A model generated the notes under the pieces. It made no database searches and was not told where the DNA came from. It saw only the letters and a list, made by a program, of their open reading frames with translations. The position numbers and the translations under genes were made by a program. Positions 7,204 through 14,180 of a DNA stretch of 17,395 nucleotides are shown one piece after another (position 1 is the first letter of the stretch; every line of letters begins with the position of its first letter). This DNA is from Sphingomonadales bacterium UBA6174 (GTDB taxonomy: Bacteria; Pseudomonadota; Alphaproteobacteria; Sphingomonadales; Sphingomonadaceae): contig DITW01000080.1 of the NCBI GenBank assembly GCA_002422945.1, positions 7,477-24,871 on the forward strand. The letters run 5' to 3'.

Positions 7204-8183
7204 AGCTGGGGGTGATTGGCGCGGGCGCATGGGGCACGGCCTTGGCGCAAGTCGCGGCGAACAGCAGCAAGGGCGAGATCGTCCGGCTGTGGGCGCTGGA
7301 GCCGGAGGTGACGTCTGCCGTCAATCAGAGCCATGAAAATCCGCTCTATTTACCGCATATCCCGTTGTCTGACCGGATCGTCGCGACATCGTCGCTGGAG
7401 GATCTGGCCGATTGCGATGCGTTGCTGGTCGTGACCCCGGCGCAGCATTTGCGGACCTCGATTGCCCGCTTGCCGGTGCGCGATGTGCCGTTGGTCCTGT
7501 GCGCCAAGGGGATCGAGGCCGGGACGATGAAACTGATGTCCGAAGTGGTCGAAGAGGTGACGCCCGATGCGCCGATTGCGGTGCTGTCAGGCCCGACCTT
7601 CGCGCATGAAGTGGCCAAGGGGCTGCCGACGGCGGTGACGCTCGCTTGTGCCGATCTGGCGTTGCAGCAGCGGTTGGCCGCACGACTGGCCCAGCCGACG
7701 TTCCGCACCTATCAATCGGATGATGTGACCGGCGCGGAAATCGGTGGCGCGGTCAAGAATGTGCTGGCGATTGCCTGTGGCGTGGTCGCGGGGTTGCAGT
7801 TGGGCCAAAATGCCAATGCGGCGTTGATAAGCCGGGGCTTTGCCGAAATGACCCGCTTTGGCCTTGCGCGCGGGGCGCGGGCGGAAACGCTGTCCGGCCT
7901 GTCGGGGCTGGGCGATCTGGTGTTGACCTGCACCTCGACCGCATCGCGCAATTTCTCGCTTGGCAAGGGATTGGGCGAAGGGCGCAGCGCGCAAGAATTG
8001 ATGGCGGACCGACGCACGGTCGCGGAAGGGGCGTTCACCGCCCCGGTGTTGCAGGCGGCAGGCCGTGCGATCAATGTGCCGATCCCGATTACGGATGCGG
8101 TGTGCGGTCTGCTTGATGGTTCGCTGACGGCGCGGCAGGCGGTGGATCAGCTCTTGGCGCGGCCTATTCGGTCGGAGTTGTAA
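7200..8183 (+). CDS. gpsA: Glycerol-3-phosphate dehydrogenase [NAD(P)+]
   Basis: A 327-residue soluble enzyme reducing dihydroxyacetone phosphate to sn-glycerol-3-phosphate for phospholipid synthesis. The N-terminal Rossmann fold shows LGVIGAGAWGTALA (3-16). AKGIE carries Lys102-region contacts, LSGPTFAHEVAKG (129-141) is a family signature, GGAVKNVLAIA carries the catalytic Lys186, and GLSGLGDLVLTCTSTASRNFSLGKGLG (233-259) is the substrate-binding segment. ATG at 7200 overlaps the tsaD stop by four bases; an upstream extension of the frame inside tsaD has no family similarity. The gene ends in TAA followed directly by a G-run, then a repeat doublet in a convergent gap. Confidence 0.97.
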   Translation: MKLGVIGAGAWGTALAQVAANSSKGEIVRLWALEPEVTSAVNQSHENPLYLPHIPLSDRIVATSSLEDLADCDALLVVTPAQHLRTSIARLPVRDVPLVLCAKGIEAGTMKLMSEVVEEVTPDAPIAVLSGPTFAHEVAKGLPTAVTLACADLALQQRLAARLAQPTFRTYQSDDVTGAEIGGAVKNVLAIACGVVAGLQLGQNANAALISRGFAEMTRFGLARGARAETLSGLSGLGDLVLTCTSTASRNFSLGKGLGEGRSAQELMADRRTVAEGAFTAPVLQAAGRAINVPIPITDAVCGLLDGSLTARQAVDQLLARPIRSEL

Positions 8184-8216
8184 GGGGGGCTATTACTCTC
8201 TCCCGCTCACCTACAC

Positions 8217-8292
8217 TTCGTCACCCTGAACTTGGTTCAGGGTCCACACTTCACGGTCGCGTTAGATGCTGAAACAAGTTCAGCATGACGAA
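8217..8292. repeat. Palindromic repeat doublet, CTGAAC type, copy B (inverted relative to copy A)
   Basis: A 76-base element in the convergent gpsA/nhaA gap, bounded by TTCGTCA (8217-8223) and TGACGAA (8286-8292). The left hairpin is ACCCTGAAC, loop TTG, GTTCAGGGT (8223-8243). The right hairpin is ATGCTGAA, loop ACAAG, TTCAGCAT (8266-8286). Read on the minus strand it aligns with copy A at 3521-3595, arm for arm, including the flanking C-run; only the middle differs. The remaining gap bases (8184-8216 and 8293-8311) hold nothing further that I can identify. The hairpins may act incidentally as 3'-end structures for the two converging transcripts. Confidence 0.88.
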
Positions 8293-8311
8293 TGGGGGAC
8301 AGCGGTGGTTC

Positions 8312-9463
8312 TCACTTCTGTCCCCTCAACAATCCCCATCCCGCCAGCGCGGAGAGAAGTGAACCGGCGAACACGCCGATTTTCACCTGTTGGATGAGCG
8401 CGGGGTCAAGGAATGCCAGTCCGCCGATGAACAGGCTCATGGTGAAACCGATCCCGCATAATAAGGCGACGCCATAAATTTGCGGCCAGTTGGCATGGGT
8501 CAGGCCCGCTGAGAGTTTCAATCTGACGCATAACCAGACGCCCGCCAATATGCCGAACTGCTTGCCAAGGAACAGGCCGAGCAAGACACCGAGCGGCAGG
8601 GGTTGGAGCAGGGTTGATAGCGAAAAACCGGCAAAACTTACCCCCGCATTGGCAAAGGCGAAGATCGGCAGCACGGCATAAGACACCCAAGGGTGCAACC
8701 CATGTTCGATCCGGTGCAGCATCGACCCGGACGCATCCGGCGCGCCGGGGGAGGGGGTGAGCGGGATCATCAGTGCCGCCAGCACGCCCGCAATGGTCGC
8801 ATGCACGCCGGATTGATGGATCGCCAGCCATAGGCCACCTGCACAGAGGATATAGGGCCATGTTTGCGTGATCCGCGCCTTGTTCATCCCCCACATCACC
8901 GCCAGCATGATGAGCGCCGCCAGCAAGGCGAGGCCGTTGAGATGGGCGGTATAGACCAAGGCGATGATCGCAACCGCGACCATGTCATCGACGATGGCGA
9001 CGGTGGTCAGGAACAATTTCAACGAGGTCGGCACGCGTCGCCCCAATAACGCGAGCACGCCCAGCGCAAAGGCGATGTCTGTCGCGGTCGGGATGGCCCA
9101 GCCGCGCTGCAATGCCGGTTCGGCCCGTGTGACAAACAGATAGATGAGCGCGGGGATTGCGACTCCGCATCCGGCAGCGACCACCGGCAACAGCCGATCA
9201 TGCCATGTCGATAGATGACCGTCGATAAATTCGCGTTTGATCTCCAGCCCGACGAGGAAGAAGAATATCGCCATCAGCACATCATTGACCCAATGCAGCA
9301 CCGACAACGGGCCGATAGGGCGTTCCAATATCTGGAAATAGACATCGGCGAACGGGCTGTTGGCGATGATCAGCGCAGCGAGGGTGGCGAGCATCAGGAG
9401 GATGCCGCCGCTTGCCTCATAAGCGATGAAGCTGCGTAATGCGGAGATCGGACGGGTCGGCAT
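8312..9463 (-). CDS. nhaA: Na+/H+ antiporter NhaA
   Basis: A 383-residue inner-membrane antiporter exchanging cytoplasmic Na+ (or Li+) for protons. The length is normal and about eleven to twelve hydrophobic helices are visible. FLVGLEIKREF (69-79), IPTATDIAFALGVLALLG (124-141, Asp129), AIVDDM with Asp159-Asp160, SGVHATIAGV (218-227) and LGKQFGI with Lys301 correspond to E. coli Asp133, Asp163-Asp164, the His225 loop and Lys300. The residue two after the Asp pair is Val instead of the Gly of the E. coli DDLGAI motif. ATG at 9463 lies 8 bases after the greB stop with no convincing Shine-Dalgarno sequence, suggesting cotranscription and perhaps coupled translation. Confidence 0.96.
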   Translation of the reverse strand: MPTRPISALRSFIAYEASGGILLMLATLAALIIANSPFADVYFQILERPIGPLSVLHWVNDVLMAIFFFLVGLEIKREFIDGHLSTWHDRLLPVVAAGCGVAIPALIYLFVTRAEPALQRGWAIPTATDIAFALGVLALLGRRVPTSLKLFLTTVAIVDDMVAVAIIALVYTAHLNGLALLAALIMLAVMWGMNKARITQTWPYILCAGGLWLAIHQSGVHATIAGVLAALMIPLTPSPGAPDASGSMLHRIEHGLHPWVSYAVLPIFAFANAGVSFAGFSLSTLLQPLPLGVLLGLFLGKQFGILAGVWLCVRLKLSAGLTHANWPQIYGVALLCGIGFTMSLFIGGLAFLDPALIQQVKIGVFAGSLLSALAGWGLLRGQK

Positions 9464-9471
9464 CGGGTACG

Positions 9472-9987
9472 TCAGGACTTTGGTGGGTAACTGATGGCGA
9501 TGATCTCATAATCCTTCACGCCCACCGGCAGGCGCACTTGGCGCGTATCGCCAATCGCCGCGCCGCACACCGCGCGTGCGAGTGGGGCGTTGAAGCTAAT
9601 GCGTCCGGCGGTGGCATCGGCCTCGTCCTCGCCGACTAGGGTGATGACGCGTTGATTGTCGTCCTCGTCAGCAATCGTGACGGTTGCCCCGAACCAGACG
9701 CGGCTGCGGTCCTCTTGCTGGGCCGGATCGACGATTTTCGCGATTTTCAATCTTTTGGCGAGATGGGTCAGTTCGCGGTCAATCTCGCGCAATTTCTTGC
9801 GGCCATAGATGTAATCGCCATTTTCCGAACGGTCGCCATTGCCCGCCGCCCAGCTGATGACCTCGACCAATTTGGGCCGGTCGTCGGACAGCAACTGGTG
9901 ATAACGCGCCTTCATCGCGGTAAAGCCTTGCGGCGTGATGAACAGCGGCGGGCGTTCGCCTGTGTCGGGTTTCTGGGTGGGACGCAT
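9472..9987 (-). CDS. greB: Transcription elongation factor GreB
   Basis: A 171-residue Gre factor that enters the RNA polymerase secondary channel and stimulates cleavage of backtracked transcripts. The N-terminal coiled coil contains WAAGNGDRSENGDYIYGRKKLREIDREL (about 46-73). The acidic tip Asp52/Glu55 and the basic KKLREIDR stretch are closer to GreB than to GreA. The C-terminal FKBP-like domain begins near VWFGATVTI (97-105) and includes ISFNAPLARAVCGAAIGD. It carries about ten more N-terminal residues than E. coli GreB. ATG at 9987 lies 6 bases after the transglycosylase stop, so it is inside the same transcript. Confidence 0.93.
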   Translation of the reverse strand: MRPTQKPDTGERPPLFITPQGFTAMKARYHQLLSDDRPKLVEVISWAAGNGDRSENGDYIYGRKKLREIDRELTHLAKRLKIAKIVDPAQQEDRSRVWFGATVTIADEDDNQRVITLVGEDEADATAGRISFNAPLARAVCGAAIGDTRQVRLPVGVKDYEIIAISYPPKS

Positions 9988-9993
9988 CGCGGA

Positions 9994-12114
9994 TCAGCCC
10001 GGCGTCTGCTTGCCAAGATAGCGCGACAGCGGTGTCTTGGGCATCTCGCCGCGCCGATCCGGGTGGAGCGCATCATAGATGACCGCATTTTCCAACACCC
10101 GATAGACATAGCCGCGCGTTTCAGACAGCGGGATCGCCTCGATCCATTGGAGAATGTCGAGGCTGCCGCTGCGCGGATCGCCATTTTGGGCGATGAACTT
10201 GCGGACATTGCCCGGCCCTGCATTATAGGCCGCGACCGCCAGCACATGATTGCCGCCATACATGTTCAGCAAATTGTTGAAATAGGTCGAGCCCAACAGG
10301 ATATTATATTCCGGATCGCTGGTGAGCCGGTTGAAATCATATTCGACCCCGACCTTGCCCGCCGTTTCCCGCGCGGTGGCGGGCATCAACTGCATCAGGC
10401 CGCGCGCGCCTGCGCTGCTGATGATTTGCCGGTCGAACTGGCTTTCCTGCCGAGCGATAGCGTGGATCATTGTCCAGCGCGGGCGCAATGTCATGGGCAC
10501 CGGCAGCTTGGGGAAGCCATAATCGAGAAATGTGCCATTGCCTCGGTCATCGACCTTGCGCGCGGCCATGACGCCGAGATCTGGACGATTCAATTCACGC
10601 GACAGCGCGGCAAGCGGGGCTGGGTTCGCCCCATCATCCACCGCATTGGCCAGCGCGCGCAGGAACAGGGACTGGGTTGGCCATGCGCCAAGCTGTCCCA
10701 ACATGCGGGAGGCTTCCATTACCTGTGGATTGACCTGACGGTTGCCTACCAAGGTCGGATCATTGGTCGCAGCGGGCAGGACAATCGTGCGGCCCAGTCG
10801 TTCGAGCGCCAATTGGCCGTGGAAATGGTCGAAATATCTGGCGGCGGCTTCATAATAGGCAAGCCCTGCCGCCTTGCCGCTTTCCCGTTCCGCCATGCGT
10901 CCGGCCCAATAATAGCCTTTGGCGCGGGTCTGGGCGGTGCGGGCGGCATCGCCATAACGCGCATAAAAGCCGGTCGCATCGCCGAATTTATACAGGCGTT
11001 CGGCAGCCCTGCCGCCAAGCCACATCAGGCTGGTATAATCGTCGCGTTCATCCAACCCTTGATTGCGGATGACGGTGCCAGCCGGATAGGCATCGTCGCC
11101 GCGCAGCGCGATGGCGGAGACATAGGCATAATTGCCCGCTGCTGCTGCCGCTTGCGCAGTTTGCAGCAGATTTTCGAGAAAAATCGCCGGGTCTGCCGGG
11201 GCGGTATAAGGCTTTTCCGCCGAGGCGACGAGCCGTTGCGCGCTCAACATATCATTGGCGTTGCGATAATAGCGGATGCGGTCGATCACCATGCCGGAAT
11301 CATGGCCGGCCTCCTCGCCAATCGCATCGACCTTGGCGAGCGCATCGGGCGCGTTGGTCAGCAGCGCAATCCGCGCCTCGAACATCGGGCGGCGGGTGGC
11401 GCTGGCATAGCCGAGCAAGCGCATCGCGGCGGTGGTATTGCGTTGCCATAGCAACCGATCCAGCCGTTTGTCATAATCACGCGCATCGAACAGGCCGGGG
11501 AAGCGAGCGAGCAGGCGGCTTTCCTCATCGCTGGCGAGCGTCCCGCCCGCCCATGCGGCGCGGGCGGCAGTTTTGGCCTCTGCTACCCGTCCGAGATCGA
11601 GCAAGGCCAAGGCCTGCGCAGTCCGGCCCCGGTTGGTTTTCGGCGGATAGGCATCGAAAAAGCGGGCAATTTCGGTCGGCGAATAGCTGTTGATGCTGAT
11701 CTTTTCTTCAGCCGCCTTACGCATTGCGCTGCTATTTGGCCATTCGCGGTTGGCCAGCAGGAAATTCACAAGCTCGGAAAAGCTGGCGGTTTGCGGCTGG
11801 CGCAATCGGTCCCAACGCAGGATCGTTTCTGCCAGCGGGTTGGGCGTGATGGGTCCAAAGCCAAGGGTTGATGGCACCGGGGTTGTGCCAGTGGTGGGCA
11901 TTGTGCCGGTGGTGGGTGGTGTGACTGGTCCGGTCACGGGACCGGGAACAGATGTGGTTACAGGCGCAACTACAGGCGGGATAACAGCGCCTCCAGCGAC
12001 CCCCAAACGCGCCCGATACCAGACAATCTGCGCCGGTGTCAGCGATGCAGACCATGACGGGGCAGATAACATCATCAGCAAGGCCGGAAATAAGTGTCGT
12101 CGCATGCTGGACAT
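9994..12114 (-). CDS. Soluble lytic murein transglycosylase (Slt70-like)
   Basis: A 706-residue exported peptidoglycan-cleaving enzyme. Residues 1-23 form a signal peptide (RRHLFPALLMMLSAPSWSA). A Pro/Thr/Gly-rich linker follows (about 41-92). A long helical superhelix region (about 95-535) resembles the doughnut-shaped U domain of Slt70. The C-terminal SLT domain includes IARQESQFD with catalytic Glu557, AGARGLMQLMPATA, and LAVAAYNAGPGNV; GYVYRVLENAVIYD ends it. It cleaves the MurNAc-GlcNAc bond to give 1,6-anhydro products. ATG at 12114 is chosen for its signal peptide; AAGGAG lies 12 bases upstream. A second ATG at 12105 is possible. The frame is open for another kilobase upstream opposite dapA, which has no meaning. 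It heads a tight run with greB and nhaA. Confidence 0.92.
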   Translation of the reverse strand: MSSMRRHLFPALLMMLSAPSWSASLTPAQIVWYRARLGVAGGAVIPPVVAPVTTSVPGPVTGPVTPPTTGTMPTTGTTPVPSTLGFGPITPNPLAETILRWDRLRQPQTASFSELVNFLLANREWPNSSAMRKAAEEKISINSYSPTEIARFFDAYPPKTNRGRTAQALALLDLGRVAEAKTAARAAWAGGTLASDEESRLLARFPGLFDARDYDKRLDRLLWQRNTTAAMRLLGYASATRRPMFEARIALLTNAPDALAKVDAIGEEAGHDSGMVIDRIRYYRNANDMLSAQRLVASAEKPYTAPADPAIFLENLLQTAQAAAAAGNYAYVSAIALRGDDAYPAGTVIRNQGLDERDDYTSLMWLGGRAAERLYKFGDATGFYARYGDAARTAQTRAKGYYWAGRMAERESGKAAGLAYYEAAARYFDHFHGQLALERLGRTIVLPAATNDPTLVGNRQVNPQVMEASRMLGQLGAWPTQSLFLRALANAVDDGANPAPLAALSRELNRPDLGVMAARKVDDRGNGTFLDYGFPKLPVPMTLRPRWTMIHAIARQESQFDRQIISSAGARGLMQLMPATARETAGKVGVEYDFNRLTSDPEYNILLGSTYFNNLLNMYGGNHVLAVAAYNAGPGNVRKFIAQNGDPRSGSLDILQWIEAIPLSETRGYVYRVLENAVIYDALHPDRRGEMPKTPLSRYLGKQTPG
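11883..11918. repeat. 18-base tandem repeat coding for a Pro-Thr-Gly linker
   Basis: TTGTGCCAGTGGTGGGCA and TTGTGCCGGTGGTGGGTG stand directly next to each other, with three mismatches in 18. On the coding (minus) strand they encode PTTGTM and PTTGTT of the transglycosylase linker. The neighbouring sequence codes for a related PVTGPVTPP pattern. This is a typical low-complexity segment liable to slip in register without breaking the frame. Confidence 0.7.
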
Positions 12115-12145
12115 GATAGGGGTCGTCTCCTTATCAGACGCTGAA

Positions 12146-12151
12146 TTTATA
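12146..12151 (-). promoter_or_regulatory. Candidate -10 element for the transglycosylase operon
   Basis: On the minus strand the gap between the transglycosylase gene and dapA reads GGGTATAAATTCAGC, whose TATAAA resembles a -10 box 31 bases before the ATG at 12114. No clear -35 accompanies it at 16-18 bases. The same gap (12115-12249) must also hold the dapA promoter; a TATAGA at 12186-12191 on the plus strand is a weak candidate. A GAGTC (12164-12168), a CcrM-type GANTC site, lies between them. Confidence 0.25.
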
Positions 12152-12249
12152 CCCGGCGGCACCGAGTCATATTGGGGTCTAAGGGTATAGAAAGTACATT
12201 GATGATGAAGCCTATGGCCGATTCTGGCGCCAAGGTGAAGGAGAAGCAC

Positions 12250-13125
12250 ATGTTTAGCGGGTCGATTCCTGCTCTGGTGACGCCGTTTCGCGACGGACAG
12301 TTTGATGAAGGCGCTTTTCGTCGCCTTGTCGATTGGCAAATTGAGTCCGGCAGCAAGGCGCTGGTGCCGTGCGGCACCACGGGTGAAAGCGCGACTCTTA
12401 GCAACGCCGAACATCATCGCGTGATCGAAGTCTGCATCGAGCAGGCGGCGGGCCGCGTGCCGATCATTGCCGGTTGCGGGTCGAATGACACGACCAATGC
12501 CCTGCTGCACATGAATTTCTCCAAGAAGTGCGGGGCCGATGCCGCGTTGGTGGTCGCGCCTTATTATAATCGCCCCAATCAATTGGGGATCATCGCCCAT
12601 TTCGAATATCTGGCCGCGCATAACGATCTGCCGATTGTCATGTATAATGTGCCGGGCCGCACCGTCACCGATATGGTGCCGGACACGGTGGCCCAGCTTG
12701 CCAGCCTGCCGAGCATCATCGGCATCAAGGATGCAAGCGGCAATATTGCGCGCGTCACGCAGCATCGCCGCAGCTGTGGCGAGATATTCTGCCAATTGTC
12801 CGGTAATGACGAGACGGCGCTCGCGTTCAACGTATCTGGTGGGGTCGGCTGTATTTCGGTGACGGCCAATGTCGCGCCCAAAGAATGCGCCGAGTTCCAA
12901 CAGGCGTGCGCGGACAAGGATTGGGATCGCGCGCGCGACCTCAATGATCGGTTGTTCCCGCTCCATCTCGCGCTGTTTAGCGATGCCTCGCCGGGGCCGG
13001 TGAAATATGCGCTGAGCCGGGTGATGGCGGATGTGACCGAAGAATTGCGATTGCCGATGACCCCAGCGTCCGAGGCGAGCCGCAAGGCCGTCGATGCGGC
13101 GCTGGAGATTGCGGGCTTGATCTAA
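12250..13125 (+). CDS. dapA: 4-hydroxy-tetrahydrodipicolinate synthase
   Basis: A 291-residue TIM-barrel lyase condensing pyruvate with aspartate semialdehyde, the first committed step to diaminopimelate and lysine. Key residues are Thr43-Thr44 in PCGTTGES, Tyr106 in APYYNRP, Tyr132 and Arg137 in MYNVPGRT, and the Schiff-base Lys160 in IGIKDASG, matching E. coli Thr44-45, Tyr107, Tyr133, Arg138 and Lys161 by one residue. The frame is open to 12172, but ATG at 12250 fits the family length exactly and has AAGGAG 6 bases upstream. smpB starts three bases after the stop, so they are cotranscribed. Confidence 0.97.
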   Translation: MFSGSIPALVTPFRDGQFDEGAFRRLVDWQIESGSKALVPCGTTGESATLSNAEHHRVIEVCIEQAAGRVPIIAGCGSNDTTNALLHMNFSKKCGADAALVVAPYYNRPNQLGIIAHFEYLAAHNDLPIVMYNVPGRTVTDMVPDTVAQLASLPSIIGIKDASGNIARVTQHRRSCGEIFCQLSGNDETALAFNVSGGVGCISVTANVAPKECAEFQQACADKDWDRARDLNDRLFPLHLALFSDASPGPVKYALSRVMADVTEELRLPMTPASEASRKAVDAALEIAGLI

Positions 13126-13128
13126 TTT

Positions 13129-13611
13129 ATGGCCCGTCCGCGTCACGCCAGTTTCGACAAGAAGAAGACGGTCGCCGAGAACCGGCGGGCGCGTTATGAC
13201 TATGCGATCGACGAAGTGTTCGAGGCGGGCATCGCGCTCACCGGCACCGAGGTCAAGGCGTTGCGCTTTGGCGAGGGGTCGATTGCCGAGAGCTATGCCG
13301 AGGTCAAGGACGAGGAGGTGTGGCTAATCAACAGCAACATCCCCGAATTCAGCCATGGCAATCGCTTCAATCATGAACCGAAGCGCCCGCGCAAATTGCT
13401 GTTGAACCATCGCGAGATTGCCAAGATGTTCGGCGCGGTGTCGCGTCAGGGCATGACCTTGGTGCCGCTGTCGGTCTATTTCAATTCCCGTGGCCGCGCC
13501 AAGGTCGAGCTGGCGCTGGCGAAGGGCAAGAAATTGCACGACAAGCGCGAGGCCGAAAAGACCCGCGATTGGAAGCGCGAGGCCGCCCGGATCATGCGAG
13601 ATCGCGGGTGA
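13129..13611 (+). CDS. smpB: SsrA-binding protein SmpB
   Basis: A 160-residue basic protein that binds tmRNA and brings it to stalled ribosomes for trans-translation. The start KKKTVAENRRARYDYAIDEVFEAGIAL, then GTEVKALRFGEGSIAESYAEV, PEFSHGNRFNHEPKRPRKLLLN and LVPLSVYFNSRGRAKVELALAKGKKLHDKR are the family's segments in order. The C-terminal tail KREAARIMRDRG is the basic helix that reaches the decoding centre. No tmRNA gene is in this window. Its GTGA end overlaps the next gene's start. Confidence 0.98.
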   Translation: MARPRHASFDKKKTVAENRRARYDYAIDEVFEAGIALTGTEVKALRFGEGSIAESYAEVKDEEVWLINSNIPEFSHGNRFNHEPKRPRKLLLNHREIAKMFGAVSRQGMTLVPLSVYFNSRGRAKVELALAKGKKLHDKREAEKTRDWKREAARIMRDRG

Positions 13612-14180
13612 AACGTCGGGAAACACGTGTCGCCAAATGGGTGCGGTCGCAGGCGCCGACGCGGGAGTCATTTGAGAAAAGCCGTTTTCTCAATCGCTTT
13701 GCGCATCGCGTGTTCGCGCCCGAACTCTGGCGATTTACCCGCCGTTCGGTGCCGCGCGGGGTCGCCTTGGGGTTGCTGGTCGGTATTTTCCTGCTGATAC
13801 CCGGCTTGCAAATCGCGGGTGCGGCGCTGCTGGCGCTGCCGTTTCGCGCCAATATCCCGATTGCGGCGGCGATGACGTTTCTTAGCAATCCGCTTACCAC
13901 TCCGTTCATTCTCGCGGCGTCGCTGTTTGTCGGCGAGGGGATCATGCAACTTGGTTCCGATCCGGGCAAATTGATGCTGATGATGGATCGCGGCGCGTCT
14001 TGGTATGATTGGCTGAGCTGGACTTTTTCGGAAGGCGCGCCTGCGTTGCTTGCGGGCCTTGCCACTATTTCGATTGTCACGGCGGCGGTGGGCTATGTGC
14101 TGGCAGTTGTGTTGTGGCGCTGGTGGATCAGCCGTAAATGGCGTCGACGCGGCCATGAATGGATCCATCCCGGCGCATGA
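13608..14180 (+). CDS. DUF2062 domain membrane protein
   Basis: A 190-residue protein with a basic N-terminus (KRRETRVAKWVRSQAPTRES), then RRSVPRGVALGLLVGIFLLIPGLQ (about 45-68) and ALPFRANIPIAAAMTFLSNPLTTPF (about 75-99), the hallmark segments of DUF2062. At least three hydrophobic spans are visible and the C-terminus WWISRKWRRRGHEW is strongly basic. The GTG at 13608 overlaps the smpB stop (GTGA), and the gene's own stop overlaps the cckA ATG (ATGA); this fixes both ends despite an open extension into smpB. The family has no assigned function. Its place between smpB and cckA suggests a role that tracks growth or envelope state, which is only inference. Confidence 0.88.
   Translation: MKRRETRVAKWVRSQAPTRESFEKSRFLNRFAHRVFAPELWRFTRRSVPRGVALGLLVGIFLLIPGLQIAGAALLALPFRANIPIAAAMTFLSNPLTTPFILAASLFVGEGIMQLGSDPGKLMLMMDRGASWYDWLSWTFSEGAPALLAGLATISIVTAAVGYVLAVVLWRWWISRKWRRRGHEWIHPGA

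Noticed and set aside
9652..11451. A 599-residue plus-strand open frame opposite the greB and transglycosylase genes.
   Set aside because: It is the complement of strongly supported genes and has no recognisable domain or credible start.
12115..13146. The transglycosylase frame stays open upstream to 13146, suggesting a 1050-residue protein.
   Set aside because: The extra part is antisense to dapA, shows no family similarity, and lies before a good signal peptide. Long open antisense frames are common in GC-rich DNA.
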